Positions 47,842 through 57,732 are shown, numbered from the stretch's first letter. The stretch: DNA of 64,000 bases from Leuconostoc gelidum subsp. gelidum KCTC 3527 (GCF_000166715.1 NZ_AEMI01000020.1:62001-126000); one strand, 5' to 3'. The notes: generated by a model from the letters alone, not told the origin. Made by a program: numbers and translations.

Positions 47842-47850
47842 ATTATACCA
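47842..47850 (-). promoter_or_regulatory. Extended -10 promoter of the yvlD-hprK-gpsA operon
   Basis: TGGTATAAT on the minus strand, with a poor -35. About 80 bases of leader follow, which include the cre-like site. Confidence 0.5.
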
Positions 47851-47871
47851 AAACTTTCCATCAGTAGACAT

Positions 47872-47898
47872 AAAAACGACTAAACTTTCGTTTAGTCG
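47872..47898 (-). terminator. phoU / pst operon terminator
   Basis: CGACTAAAC-GAAA-GTTTAGTCG followed by TTTTT on the minus strand, 40 bases after phoU. Confidence 0.88.
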
Positions 47899-47937
47899 CG
47901 CATTTAAATTTACAATTAATCATAAAATGATACATCA

Positions 47938-48612
47938 TTAAATAAAATAGTTATATCCTGGATTCAGCTCAATAATCTTACCTGTACGCTTATATACAAT
48001 CCATTCTGCAATGTCTGTCGTATAATCTCCGATGCGTTTCAAATAACCAGCAATCACTAAATAATCTGCTGCTGAATCAACTAAATCAGCATCTTCTTTC
48101 ATGCCTTCAACTGAATCAAAACGCACTTGGGCTGCACGTTTAGATAACGTTTGATTTTCTTCAGCAATAGATTCAGCCCCTAAAGCGTCATTTTTAATAT
48201 AATAATCCATCACAGTTGAGACCATTGTTGCTACTTGTTCGCCCATTTCACCAAGTGCCTGCTCAACACTAGAAATATGTTTTGTTCCCTTAACACGAAT
48301 AGTTGAATTAGCAATATTACGTGCTTGATCACCCATTCGTTCCAATACAGAGACTGCTTTCAAAATTGTAACAATTTTGCGTAAATCAGTTGTAACTGGT
48401 TGGTACAAAGCAATCATCTCAAAAGTTTTCTTTTCGATAGCCGCTTCTCGTTCATTAATTTGATGATCATTATCTAAAATGGCTTTCGCGCCTTCACGAT
48501 CATGATCTACAAATGACTGGACAGATTTTTGAATAGTTTGGGCAACAAGCATACCCATTTCTGTAAATGAATTATCTAAATCTGCTAGTTCTTCATCAAA
48601 TAATCGTCGCAT
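47938..48612 (-). CDS. phoU: Phosphate transport regulator PhoU
   Basis: The 224-residue protein is built of two repeated three-helix bundles with metal-binding E/D-xxx-D patterns (SVLERMGDQARNIANSTI and GYLKRIGDYTTDIAEWIVY). It damps phosphate uptake and the PhoR kinase when phosphate is plentiful. Start at MRRLFDEEL with AAAGGAGAAATAAT upstream. Last gene of the pst operon. Confidence 0.95.
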   Translation of the reverse strand: MRRLFDEELADLDNSFTEMGMLVAQTIQKSVQSFVDHDREGAKAILDNDHQINEREAAIEKKTFEMIALYQPVTTDLRKIVTILKAVSVLERMGDQARNIANSTIRVKGTKHISSVEQALGEMGEQVATMVSTVMDYYIKNDALGAESIAEENQTLSKRAAQVRFDSVEGMKEDADLVDSAADYLVIAGYLKRIGDYTTDIAEWIVYKRTGKIIELNPGYNYFI

Positions 48613-48675
48613 ATTATTTCTCCTTTTCACCATGCTGTCTATATAATTATGAATTAACTTTATTTGTTTCTAATA

Positions 48676-49446
48676 TCACCCAAAGCGACCACTGACGTAA
48701 TCTTGTGTTTCTTGCCTTTGTGGATTCAAGAAAATGTGCTTTGTTGCATCTACCTCAATAAGATCGCCATTTAAAAAGAAAGCTGTACGATCTGATATAC
48801 GTGATGCCTGTGACATTGAATGTGTAACAATAATCATCGCATAGTCATCACGTAAATTCAATAGCGTTTCTTCAATGTTATGACTCGATACTGGATCTAA
48901 AGCTGAAGTCGGTTCATCTAACAATAACAGTTCTGGTGAAGTTGCCAAAACACGCGCAAGTGATACACGTTGTTGTTGACCACCTGACAAGCCAAGAGCT
49001 GACTTATGCAAATCATCCTTAACTTCTTCCCATATTGATGCTTGTTTAAGAGATTTTTCCACAGCCTCATCAAGTACAGCTTTATCTTTGATACCAGCCA
49101 ATTTAAGACCAAAAATAACATTTTCATAAATAGAAAAAGGGAATGGATTAGGTTGTTGAAACACCATGCCAATTCGTTTACGTAAATCAACAGTATCTGT
49201 TGTTGGTGCATAGATATCTGTTCCCTTAAAATCAAACGAACCAGTTACTGTCACATTATCTTCCAAATCATGCATACGATTAATTGCTCGAATATAAGTT
49301 GATTTTCCCGATCCAGATGGGCCGATAAGCGCTGTAATTCCTTTTTCTGGAAAATTTAAGTTAATCCCATGTAATGCTTCTTTTTGACCATACCATAACT
49401 TAACATCACGTGTTTCAAGTATATTTTTTTGTTTAATATCTGTCAT
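48676..49446 (-). CDS. pstB: Phosphate ABC transporter ATP-binding protein PstB (second copy)
   Basis: The 256-residue ATPase has Walker [15 protein letters not shown], signature [15 protein letters not shown] and Walker [17 protein letters not shown], followed by the switch His in VTHSMSQ. Phosphate family features: [20 protein letters not shown]. It is coupled to the upstream pstB by an ATGA overlap; two PstB subunits may form a heterodimer, as in other lactic acid bacteria. Confidence 0.95.
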   Translation of the reverse strand: MTDIKQKNILETRDVKLWYGQKEALHGINLNFPEKGITALIGPSGSGKSTYIRAINRMHDLEDNVTVTGSFDFKGTDIYAPTTDTVDLRKRIGMVFQQPNPFPFSIYENVIFGLKLAGIKDKAVLDEAVEKSLKQASIWEEVKDDLHKSALGLSGGQQQRVSLARVLATSPELLLLDEPTSALDPVSSHNIEETLLNLRDDYAMIIVTHSMSQASRISDRTAFFLNGDLIEVDATKHIFLNPQRQETQDYVSGRFG

Positions 49447-50282
49447 CCGAAGTTCCCCGAAATATAATCATTTGTCAGCTCAACTTTTGGTCTTGTAAAA
49501 ATTTTACGTGTCAAATCATACTCAATCACTTTTCCCATATGAAAAAAAGCTGTATAATCACTAATTCTAGCCGCTTGTTGCATATTATGTGTCACAATGA
49601 TAATTGTATACTGATTTTTTAACTTTAGTAGTGTATCTTCAACCTGCGCGGATGAAATCGGATCAAGTGCACTGGATGGTTCATCTAAAAGTAATATATC
49701 TGGTTTCAAAGCCAATGCCCGTGCAATAACCAAACGTTGTGCTTGTCCACCTGATAAAGCTAAGGCTGATTTGTCTAACTCATCTTTAACTTGATCCCAT
49801 AACGCCGCTTGTTTCAAGCTAGTTTCAACAATTTCATCAAGTTCTTGTTTTGTATATTGTCCACGTTGTGTCAGTGCAAAAGTAATATTATTATAAATAG
49901 ATTTAGCAAATGGATTAGGACGTTGGAAAACCATGCCAATATGACGTCGCATTTCGTATACATCAATCGCTTTTGTATTAATATCTACGCCACGATACAT
50001 GATATTGCCTTTAACTGTCGCAACACTATCATTCATACGATTTAGCGACCGCAAGAATGTTGATTTACCCGAACCTGACGCACCAACTAAACTGGTAATT
50101 TTATAACGTTCAAACGATAAATCACCTTCGCTCAAAGCCAAATTTTGACCATAACTCACTTGCAAATTTTTTGTTGATATTGCAATTTCATGATCACCTG
50201 CACCAACATCATAGATATAACGTTCTGGCTTATTTTCAGTAATAAATTCACTTGCTGGTTTTAAATCGATATTATTTACCAT
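49443..50282 (-). CDS. pstB: Phosphate ABC transporter ATP-binding protein PstB (first copy)
   Basis: The 279-residue ATPase has Walker [15 protein letters not shown], signature [15 protein letters not shown] and [12 protein letters not shown]. Compared with its neighbour it has an N-terminal extension of about 30 residues before the domain begins. TATGGAGAAAAA gives a clear SD. It lies between pstA and the second pstB. Confidence 0.95.
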   Translation of the reverse strand: MVNNIDLKPASEFITENKPERYIYDVGAGDHEIAISTKNLQVSYGQNLALSEGDLSFERYKITSLVGASGSGKSTFLRSLNRMNDSVATVKGNIMYRGVDINTKAIDVYEMRRHIGMVFQRPNPFAKSIYNNITFALTQRGQYTKQELDEIVETSLKQAALWDQVKDELDKSALALSGGQAQRLVIARALALKPDILLLDEPSSALDPISSAQVEDTLLKLKNQYTIIIVTHNMQQAARISDYTAFFHMGKVIEYDLTRKIFTRPKVELTNDYISGNFG

Positions 50283-50354
50283 TTTTTCTCCATAACTCGG
50301 TTACTTAACAATTCCCTAATGACATCACACTTAGTCTCTATCATTTTATTTTTG

Positions 50355-51239
50355 TTATGCACTGGTCAACTTTTTGTATAATTGTGCACCGATTTTACGT
50401 GCACTAAGATTGAACAATAACACAACAATTATTAAAACTGCTGATGCACCAGCAGACACAGCATTCGCATCTGGCATAATGCCTTCAGAATTAATCTTCC
50501 AAATATGTACTGCTAAGGTTTCGGCAGGACGCATAGGATTTAAAGGGCTTGAAATATTAAATGGATTCCAGTCTGTAAAGTTTAATGCAGGGGCAGATTG
50601 TCCAGCAGTGTAGATTAATGCAGCAGCTTCACCAAAAACACGACCTGCAGATAATACAACACCTGTCACAATTGAGGGAACTGCAGCTGGTAGAATGATA
50701 TGAATCACTGTTTCCCAGCGTGACAAGCCCAGCGCAGATCCCGCTTCACGTTGTAAATTTGGAATCTGGGCTAAGCTTGTTTCAATAGATCGTGTCAACA
50801 AAGGTAAATTAAAAAAAGTTAGTGCAATTGCACCTGATAGTATTGAAAATCCAAAATGAAATTGAACGACAAATATCAAAAATCCAAACAAGCCAACGAC
50901 TACTGAAGGCAAAGAGCTTAAAATTTCAATTGCTGTACGAACGATCGTTGTAAATCTACCTTTTTTTGAATACTCGTTCAAATAAATAGCAGCACCTAAA
51001 GCGATTGGAAAACTAATGAGCATAGCTAATATTAGCAAGTAAAAAGAATTAAATAATTGAATTCCGATACCACCACCTGCTTCAAATGCTCTAGCGGGCG
51101 ATGTTAAAAAGTGCCAAGACAAATTTGGCACACCGCGAATTAAAATAAAAGCAAGCATGGCAATCAAAATTAACGCAACAATGCCAGAAATCATATAAAT
51201 TACAACTGTTGCTATTTTATCAGCACTTTTTGCATTCAT
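50355..51239 (-). CDS. pstA: Phosphate ABC transporter permease PstA
   Basis: The 294-residue permease has six membrane helices and the EAA-type loop REAGSALGLSRWETVIHIILPAA-like segment that docks to PstB. ALGAAIYLNEYSKKG and the conserved GVVLSAGRVFGEAAALIYTAG are typical. It shares one base with pstC upstream. Confidence 0.95.
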   Translation of the reverse strand: MNAKSADKIATVVIYMISGIVALILIAMLAFILIRGVPNLSWHFLTSPARAFEAGGGIGIQLFNSFYLLILAMLISFPIALGAAIYLNEYSKKGRFTTIVRTAIEILSSLPSVVVGLFGFLIFVVQFHFGFSILSGAIALTFFNLPLLTRSIETSLAQIPNLQREAGSALGLSRWETVIHIILPAAVPSIVTGVVLSAGRVFGEAAALIYTAGQSAPALNFTDWNPFNISSPLNPMRPAETLAVHIWKINSEGIMPDANAVSAGASAVLIIVVLLFNLSARKIGAQLYKKLTSA

Positions 51240-52162
51240 TATTTCATCTCTCCTCTGCGCCCAATAGCACGTACAACTAAGTTAAATACCAATGACATTA
51301 CTAACAAAATCATTGCTAGTGTCCATAACACATCGTTTTGTAATGATCCCATCACAGTGTTCCCAATCCCCATGGTCAAGATTGATGTTAATGTTGAGGC
51401 GGGTGATGTCAAGTTATGTGGCATCAGCGCTGCGTTGCCAATAACCATTTGTACTGCCAGCGCCTCACCAAAAGCGCGTGCCATGCCAAAGACAATAGCG
51501 GTTAAAATACCTGGGGTTGCCGCTCGCAACACAACTTTATAAATCATTTGCCAACGTGTAGCGCCAATAGCCAAAGCTGATTCACGATAGTGTCTGGGAA
51601 CTGACTTTAATGTATCTACAGTCATCGAGGTGATTGTTGGTAAGACCATTACAAACAGGACAATTGTACCTGATAGAATACCGAATCCAGAACCACCAAA
51701 AACACTCCGGATAAAAGGTACAACAACTGTCAATCCAATAAATCCATAGACAACAGATGGAATACCAACCAACAATTCAATGACTGGTTGCATAATTTTT
51801 GTCCCACGTTTTTGGGCAATTTCAGTCATAAATAGCGATGTCCCAATAGCAAATGGTGTCGCTACAATTGCCGCCAAAAACGTTACCAAAAACGATCCAA
51901 GAATCATTGGCAACGCGCCTATATAAGGTTGTTTCGTTTGTGGATTAACTACCGATGGATTCCATGTTGAACCAAATAGAAAGTCTTTAACATGGACGCC
52001 ATCATGGAAAAATGTTGATAAGCCACGACTCATAACGAAAGCAAAAATCGATACAACAACAATGACAATTAACGATAAGGCTGCCAAACTAACAGCTCGT
52101 CCTAGTGAATCTTTTTTTGTTGACTCAGATTTTTGCATCAACTTCTGTGTAATGTTATCCAT
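51239..52162 (-). CDS. pstC: Phosphate ABC transporter permease PstC
   Basis: The 307-residue partner of PstA shows LLVGIPSVVYGFIGL and the docking loop RESALAIGATRWQMIYKVVL with GMARAFGEALAVQMVIGN. Six predicted helices after a cytoplasmic start rich in Lys. Translationally coupled to pstA. Confidence 0.95.
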   Translation of the reverse strand: MDNITQKLMQKSESTKKDSLGRAVSLAALSLIVIVVVSIFAFVMSRGLSTFFHDGVHVKDFLFGSTWNPSVVNPQTKQPYIGALPMILGSFLVTFLAAIVATPFAIGTSLFMTEIAQKRGTKIMQPVIELLVGIPSVVYGFIGLTVVVPFIRSVFGGSGFGILSGTIVLFVMVLPTITSMTVDTLKSVPRHYRESALAIGATRWQMIYKVVLRAATPGILTAIVFGMARAFGEALAVQMVIGNAALMPHNLTSPASTLTSILTMGIGNTVMGSLQNDVLWTLAMILLVMSLVFNLVVRAIGRRGEMK

Positions 52163-52290
52163 TTTATCTCCATAGCATCAGACATCGTCATATAAAACGA
52201 ATACGTACGATTTGCACATACTCATTAAACAACATCAAATGCATTAATTTTCTTGTATTTCAATTTGGTTAATCAATTCGTATCAATCAA

Positions 52291-53172
52291 TTACTTTTTT
52301 ATAATGTTCCCATTCAACTGACGCGTGACACGCATATCGTGAATAGAGATATATCCCAATTTTGGCACTAAAGTGCTCTGAATTTCTTTTGACGTTAAAT
52401 AATTCAAAAATTTAGCAACTTCTGGTTTTGGTTTACCATTAGTATAGACATGCTCATACGACCAAATAGGATACATACCTGATGCAACATTTTTATTTAA
52501 AGGTGATACATGATTAACTGAAGCCGCTACGATTGTATCATCAATATAGCCAAAAGCTGCGTATGAAATTGCGCCCGGTGTGGTTGCTACAATGGAACGT
52601 ACCATTCCTGAAGAATCTTGTTCCTGTGCTTCAATACTTTGTTTGCCAAGCAGACCCCACTTTTCAAATGTGGCACGTGTCCCAGATCCCGCTGCACGAT
52701 TGATAATAACAATCTTTTGATTTTTACCACCAACTTGTTGCCAATTCGTTACTTTTCCGGTAAAAATTGCTTGTAACTGTGCTGTTGATAAATCCTTTAG
52801 GCCAATATCTTTGTTCAACAGTGGTGCAATACCGACAACTGCTACCTGATGATCTACCAGTCGATTAGCATTAATGCCTTCCTTTTCTTCCGCAAAAACG
52901 TCAGAATTTCCTAAGTCTACGGCACCTTGCGACACTTGACTTAGTCCTGTTCCTGTACCACCACCCTGCACGTTAACAAAGGTACCTAAATTAATTTTTG
53001 CATATTCTTCACCTGCTGCTTCAACAAACGGTTGTAAAGCTGTCGAACCAACAGCCGTAATCGATGTTCCTGAAGCACTTTTATCTCGTGTTGCATAAGC
53101 AGTTCCAAGTGCTGCTGCAATACTAACGGCCACAATTGTTGCTACAATCGTTCCGCGATGCGATTTCGACAT
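52291..53172 (-). CDS. pstS: Phosphate-binding protein PstS (operon copy)
   Basis: The 293-residue protein catches phosphate outside the cell for PstCAB. Phosphate ligands lie in AVGSTALQPFVE and VIINRAAGSGTRATFEKW. The N-terminus (TIVATIVAVSIAAALGTAYATRD) is a hydrophobic anchor with no lipobox Cys, so it is not an obvious lipoprotein. I start at MSKSHRG with GGGAGG upstream. It is preceded by Pho boxes, then pstC after a 128-base gap. A second PstS lies upstream of phoR. Confidence 0.93.
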   Translation of the reverse strand: MSKSHRGTIVATIVAVSIAAALGTAYATRDKSASGTSITAVGSTALQPFVEAAGEEYAKINLGTFVNVQGGGTGTGLSQVSQGAVDLGNSDVFAEEKEGINANRLVDHQVAVVGIAPLLNKDIGLKDLSTAQLQAIFTGKVTNWQQVGGKNQKIVIINRAAGSGTRATFEKWGLLGKQSIEAQEQDSSGMVRSIVATTPGAISYAAFGYIDDTIVAASVNHVSPLNKNVASGMYPIWSYEHVYTNGKPKPEVAKFLNYLTSKEIQSTLVPKLGYISIHDMRVTRQLNGNIIKK

Positions 53173-53222
53173 GATAATGCCTCCCAAGATTAAACTACTA
53201 CTACTTCATTATCTTAAAACCA

Positions 53223-53261
53223 TGTAAATGTATTAACAGTGCTATGTAAAGATTAGGTAAA
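53223..53261 (-). promoter_or_regulatory. Pho box array upstream of the operon pstS
   Basis: TGTAAA at 53223, a degenerate element at 53234, TGTAAA at 53245 and GGTAAA at 53256 (plus view) are phased by 11 bp. This is the TT(A/T)ACA-repeat pattern bound by PhoP in Firmicutes when read on the minus strand. Confidence 0.65.
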
Positions 53262-53269
53262 GAAAATAT

Positions 53270-54625
53270 TTACAAAGGTAAAGTGACACTGATAGTGGTT
53301 CCCACTCCAACCTGTGAGTTTACTTTAACTTCACCGTTATGTTTACTAACAAGCTCATTAACAATGGCTAAGCCTAGACCTGTACCGCTAGCAATTGTTC
53401 TTTGTCGAGATTCATCACCTCGATAAAAACGTTCAAAAATGCGCGATTGCTGGTTTTTAGGAATACCAATGCCGGAATCTTTAACATTAATTTGCCAATG
53501 CTGATGATCTTTATATACTGTCACACTAACATCACCACCTTGCTTGTTATACTTCACAGCATTTATAATCAAATTTTGTAGAATTGTCTCCAAGTCAGTT
53601 TTTAATCCGTGGACAACAAAATTTTGTGACACATTATTCTTAAGCGTAATATGTTTCGTCGCTGCCATTGTTTTAATATGTTGCCATTGTTCATCAACTA
53701 AAATTTTTATAGTCAGTTTTGTATCTACTGCATCATTTTTTTGTTTCACACGTGATAATGACAAAATATCAATAACAAGCGATGATAGACGGTCTGATTC
53801 GTCAGCAACAATTTTTAAAAATTGCTGCCGTGTATTTGGATCTTCACCTGCGGGTCCTTGTAATGTTTCTACAAAACCAGTGATCGCAGTTAGTGGTGTT
53901 TTAAGTTCATGTGAGGCGTTGGCTAAAAAATCAGATTGCATGCGTTCAACCTGTAAAACAGAAGTTAAATCATATATAATAATCATCACTTCAGCATGCT
54001 TCAGATCACCTTGGTGATAAAGTGTGCTAACTTCATATTGTTTCACCTCGCCATTTATCTGTAAATTCAAAATAGATTGTTGGTTATGTTGCGTATTAAA
54101 AGTTTGCGTAATTAATTCTGACAGTGTGAATTGTTTAATCACTAAACTTTCTGCAATCGGTATTTTAGGTTGTTGTATACCTAATAAATCTGCAGCAGTT
54201 GCGTTAAAAACATCAATTACATGTCGTCGATTCACATTAATTACACCTACTGGTAAACTTGCAAGTAGTGATTGATAGTTCGTCACATCACGTTGTGCAG
54301 TTTGCTGCGTCTGTTTAATATAGTTTTGTAAAGTATTAAATTGATGAATCAAATCATAATACGGAGAATTTGGCTCTGTTAACACACCCCTAGGTTCTTG
54401 TCCTTGAATTGTAGCCAACATGCGGTTTTGCATGACTTGCAATTCTGTCTGCTGACCTGCTTCCCAAAATCGCGCTACCCATATGCCACTCGCTGTAGCA
54501 ATCAACAGACAAACAATCGTAATCATCCACTGCTGACGATCAAAAGACATCATATTTCCAAGTATCACACTCATTATCAAGTTAGGAACTAAAAAGGACA
54601 AGCATTTAATTATTTTTTTTGTCAT
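53270..54625 (-). CDS. phoR: Phosphate-response sensor histidine kinase PhoR
   Basis: The 451-residue kinase has two adjacent membrane helices (about 8-50) with almost no external loop, a PAS domain (about 100-200) beginning LLASLPVGVINVNRRH, the phospho-acceptor H in FLANASHELKTPLTAITGF and the ATPase DSGIGIPKNQQSRIFERFYR, GTGLGLAIV. Lacking an external sensor, it probably responds through PhoU/PstB or the PAS domain. TATTGGAGTGACAT gives the SD. It is separated from phoP by a pstS gene and a terminator. Confidence 0.93.
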   Translation of the reverse strand: MTKKIIKCLSFLVPNLIMSVILGNMMSFDRQQWMITIVCLLIATASGIWVARFWEAGQQTELQVMQNRMLATIQGQEPRGVLTEPNSPYYDLIHQFNTLQNYIKQTQQTAQRDVTNYQSLLASLPVGVINVNRRHVIDVFNATAADLLGIQQPKIPIAESLVIKQFTLSELITQTFNTQHNQQSILNLQINGEVKQYEVSTLYHQGDLKHAEVMIIIYDLTSVLQVERMQSDFLANASHELKTPLTAITGFVETLQGPAGEDPNTRQQFLKIVADESDRLSSLVIDILSLSRVKQKNDAVDTKLTIKILVDEQWQHIKTMAATKHITLKNNVSQNFVVHGLKTDLETILQNLIINAVKYNKQGGDVSVTVYKDHQHWQINVKDSGIGIPKNQQSRIFERFYRGDESRQRTIASGTGLGLAIVNELVSKHNGEVKVNSQVGVGTTISVTLPL

Positions 54626-54652
54626 ATGTCACTCCAATATAACTATCATAAC

Positions 54653-54676
54653 AAAAAAAAACCGCTTTCGCGGAAT
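54653..54676 (-). terminator. Terminator between the first pstS and phoR
   Basis: CCGC-GAAA-GCGG with flanking A/T pairs and nine T on the minus strand. It lies just before the phoR start, so phoR expression would depend on read-through or its own promoter. Confidence 0.85.
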
Positions 54677-54695
54677 TAAAACTATGCTAATTATT

Positions 54696-55601
54696 TTACT
54701 TGTTTTCAACTTTACCAGTTGCATCGCGAGTTACTTTCATATCAGTCAGACCAATATACCCCAGTTTTGGTACAATAGTTTTTTGTACTTCTTTTGTGGC
54801 AAAATACTTCAAAAATGCTTTTGTTGCTTCTGTTTCAGTGCCTTTGGTATACATATGTTCATATGCCCAGATTGGCCATGAATTATCTTCAACATTTTTC
54901 TTGTTCGGTGTTACTTTGTCAACATCTAACGCCTTGATTCCCGATGCATCTAAGTAGGCAAAAGCTAAATAAGAAATGGCACCGGGTGTTGTGGATACAA
55001 TCTTTTGAACAGTACCGTTCGAATCTTGTTCGGTTGATTGTACGGCATTTTGACCATCTAACACGTTCTTTTCAAATACCGAACGTGTGCCAGATCCGGT
55101 TGCACGGTTAATGATAACAATTTTTTCATCCTTACCACCAACTTCTTTCCAATTAGTAATTTTGCCAGTAAAGATATCACGCAATTGTGTCTTAGAAATG
55201 TTTGATACTTGTACATCAGAATTGACCACAGGCGCAATACCAACAACAGCTACTTGATGATCCTTTAACTTTGAAGCATCAACACCATCTTTTTCTTCCG
55301 CGAATACATCAGAGTTCCCAATTTGAACAGAACCATTAGCTACTTGACTCAAGCCCGCACCAGACCCACCGCCTTGAACAGTGATTGTCACACCAGGATT
55401 TTTTTCTTGAAAAGATGTACCAACTTGTTCGGCCAATGGTTGTAGCGCTGTTGATCCAAGCGATAGCACTTTACCACTTAACTTTTTTGTCGTTGAATCC
55501 GTAGTGGTTTTATCTGTATGTGAATTAGAGTTGGCATAAATAGCTAGGCCCGCTGCAATAATAACCACACCACCGACAACGCCAATAATCGTTTTGTTCA
55601 T
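54696..55601 (-). CDS. pstS: Phosphate-binding protein PstS (copy next to phoP)
   Basis: The 301-residue protein has the same ligand loops as its paralogue (LGSTALQPLAEQ, VIINRATGSGTRSVFE) and a hydrophobic N-terminal helix (IIGVVGGVVIIAAGLAIYA) without lipobox Cys. The two PstS proteins are clearly similar but not recent copies. I start at MNKTIIG with GGGAGAAGTGTTC upstream. It sits between phoP and phoR, has its own Pho boxes and ends at a strong terminator, so it may be an inducible single-gene message. Confidence 0.93.
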   Translation of the reverse strand: MNKTIIGVVGGVVIIAAGLAIYANSNSHTDKTTTDSTTKKLSGKVLSLGSTALQPLAEQVGTSFQEKNPGVTITVQGGGSGAGLSQVANGSVQIGNSDVFAEEKDGVDASKLKDHQVAVVGIAPVVNSDVQVSNISKTQLRDIFTGKITNWKEVGGKDEKIVIINRATGSGTRSVFEKNVLDGQNAVQSTEQDSNGTVQKIVSTTPGAISYLAFAYLDASGIKALDVDKVTPNKKNVEDNSWPIWAYEHMYTKGTETEATKAFLKYFATKEVQKTIVPKLGYIGLTDMKVTRDATGKVENK

Positions 55602-55623
55602 GAACACTTCTCCCTTTGTTTAG

Positions 55624-55683
55624 GCTTCGCGTGGAAGCATATGTAATGTAAACTCGGTTTGTAGTAGAGGCTCTTGGTAGCCT
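55624..55683 (-). promoter_or_regulatory. Hairpins in the leader of the first pstS
   Basis: AGGCT-ACCAAG-AGCCT (55683-55668) and GCTTC-CACGC-GAAGC (55638-55624) both lie between the Pho boxes and the SD on the minus strand. TTTACATTACA also lies between them. Function unknown. Confidence 0.35.
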
Positions 55684-55740
55684 TTCCTTGTTTACAAATC
55701 ATATATTACGCACCTTGTGTCAAAGAAAGCAACCTAAAAT

Positions 55741-55767
55741 TGTCATCGTTATGTAAAGCAATGTAAA
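55741..55767 (-). promoter_or_regulatory. Pho box array upstream of the first pstS
   Basis: TGTCAT at 55741, TGTAAA at 55752 and TGTAAA at 55762 (plus view) form a 10-11-bp-phased array typical of PhoP-binding sites. It lies just after the phoP stop. Confidence 0.65.
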
Positions 55768-55782
55768 CAGATATTTACATTG

Positions 55783-56505
55783 CTAATTGACCATTGTGTA
55801 GCCAAAGCCTCGCACAGTTTTTAATATTTGTGGTGATTTTGGATTGTTTTCGACTTTCTCTCGTAAATTACTAATATGCATATCTACCATTCGACTTTCA
55901 CCAACAAACTCATAACCCCATACTGCCGTTAAAATTGTTTCACGATCAATCACACGACCAACTCTTTGCGAAAAATACAATAACAATTCGTATTCTCGTG
56001 GCGTCAAAGTTAAATTTTTGCCAGATTTAGTCACAACTTTTTTGTTATCATCAATCACAATATCTTGTATTTCAATAACATCTGGTTTATCTGAAGCTGA
56101 GCGTTCAGTTTGGGATCGTCGCAGAACAGCTTTTAATCGCGCCAATACTTCTCGTAGACTAAATGGTTTGGTGATATAATCATCTGCACCTAATTCCAGT
56201 CCAAACACACGATCAAACTCATCACCTTTAGCTGTAACTAACAATACAGGGGTAGATATTTTATCTTGACGTAAATTTTTCAACACTGTCATGCCGTCCA
56301 TAACTGGTAACATTAAATCAAGTAAAATGGCATCAAAGGTTTGTTCACCAATAAGTTCATATGCTGATTGACCATCCGTTGCTATTGTCACTTGATACCC
56401 ATTTTGTTCTAAATTATATTTCAACAATGTTGAAATTGCTGGTTCGTCATCTACTACTAAAATTTTTGTCATGATATTAATACACTTGACTTTCGCCCAG
56501 TGCAT
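55783..56505 (-). CDS. phoP: Phosphate-response regulator PhoP
   Basis: The 240-residue OmpR-family regulator has a receiver domain (VVDDEPAISTLLKY; phospho-acceptor Asp in AILLDLMLPVMDG; late KPFSLREVLARL) and a winged-helix DNA-binding domain (LTPREYELLLYFSQ, RMVDMHISNLREKVE). The start with an SD (GGAGAGGA) gives 11 residues before the usual MTKILVVDDE; the internal ATG has no SD. Confidence 0.95.
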   Translation of the reverse strand: MHWAKVKCINIMTKILVVDDEPAISTLLKYNLEQNGYQVTIATDGQSAYELIGEQTFDAILLDLMLPVMDGMTVLKNLRQDKISTPVLLVTAKGDEFDRVFGLELGADDYITKPFSLREVLARLKAVLRRSQTERSASDKPDVIEIQDIVIDDNKKVVTKSGKNLTLTPREYELLLYFSQRVGRVIDRETILTAVWGYEFVGESRMVDMHISNLREKVENNPKSPQILKTVRGFGYTMVN

Positions 56506-56547
56506 TCCTCTCCAAATGTTTATTTACTTGCATTGTAACAAAATAAA

Positions 56548-56575
56548 TAGAAACGCCCTAGCGTTTCTATTTATT
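56548..56575 (-). terminator. recA terminator
   Basis: AAATAGAAACGC-CCTA-GCGTTTCTATTT is a perfect 12-bp stem with a T-rich tail, following the recA stop. Confidence 0.8.
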
Positions 56576-56586
56576 CTTTACATTAT

Positions 56587-57732
56587 TTATACAATTGGTT
56601 CGTCCGTTAAATCATCATCTGTAGCCAAATTCAATGCTTCTGGTTCACTATCCGTTGAACTATCATCATTCGTCTCATTAACACCTGTTTCGCCGTCTCC
56701 TATACCAAATGCATCACGTACTTTGACATAAATTTCCTGACGCATCTCCGCATTTTCCGGCGCATCCAAAAATTCTTTCGCTTTTTCACGACCTTGTCCA
56801 ATTTTAATATCATTATAATAGTAAAAAGCACCTGCTTTTCGAATAATTTCCTGTTCAGCACCAAGATCGAGAATTTCCCCTGTTTGAGAAATACCTTTAC
56901 CATACATAATATCTACTTCAGCGACCTTAAATGGTGGCGCTACTTTATTCTTGACTACTTTCACTTTGGTTAAGTTTCCAGTGACATCAGTGCCGTCTTT
57001 AATTTGAGTTGAACGCCGTACTTCTAAACGAATTGTCGAATAAAATTTTAATGCACGACCTCCTGGTGTTGTTTCAGGATTACCAAACATCACACCAATT
57101 TTCTCTCGAATTTGATTAATGAAAATAGCAATTGTCCCAGTTCGATTTAAAGTGCCTGCTAATTTACGTAATGCTTGACTCATCAAACGTGCTTGTAGCC
57201 CCACGTGTGAATCACCCATCTCACCTTCAATTTCTGCACGTGGTACCAATGCTGCAACGGAATCAATAACGACAATATCGACAGCACCTGATTGTACCAA
57301 TGCATCAGCAATCTCTAAGCCTTGTTCCCCTGTATCAGGTTGCGACAATAACAGTTCATCTTTTTTGACACCTAGTGCTTCAGCATATTTAACATCCAGT
57401 GCATTTTCTGCATCAATATATGCTGCCGTCCCACCTGCTTTTTGTACTTCAGCAACCGCATGTAATGCAATGGTTGTTTTACCAGATGACTCCGGACCAT
57501 ACACTTCAATAATTCGGCCCTTTGGATACCCACCAACACCAAGCGCAACATCTAACTTTACTGATCCTGATGGATAAGTTTCAATCTGCGTCAATGTGTT
57601 TTCGCCCAAAAACATAACTGAACCTTTGCCGAAGTTTTTTTCAATTTTCTTCAGCGCTTCATCTAGTGCTGCTTTGCGACCCTTTGCTTGATTTTCTTTA
57701 TCATCTTTTTTAGTCGTTTTTTTTGTGACCAT
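56587..57732 (-). CDS. recA: Recombinase RecA
   Basis: The 381-residue protein drives homologous recombination and triggers LexA cleavage. Walker [35 protein letters not shown], loop 2 [15 protein letters not shown] and an acidic C-terminus are as expected. AAAAGGAG lies somewhat far (about 12 bases) from the ATG. A perfect LexA box is found upstream. Confidence 0.98.
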   Translation of the reverse strand: MVTKKTTKKDDKENQAKGRKAALDEALKKIEKNFGKGSVMFLGENTLTQIETYPSGSVKLDVALGVGGYPKGRIIEVYGPESSGKTTIALHAVAEVQKAGGTAAYIDAENALDVKYAEALGVKKDELLLSQPDTGEQGLEIADALVQSGAVDIVVIDSVAALVPRAEIEGEMGDSHVGLQARLMSQALRKLAGTLNRTGTIAIFINQIREKIGVMFGNPETTPGGRALKFYSTIRLEVRRSTQIKDGTDVTGNLTKVKVVKNKVAPPFKVAEVDIMYGKGISQTGEILDLGAEQEIIRKAGAFYYYNDIKIGQGREKAKEFLDAPENAEMRQEIYVKVRDAFGIGDGETGVNETNDDSSTDSEPEALNLATDDDLTDEPIV

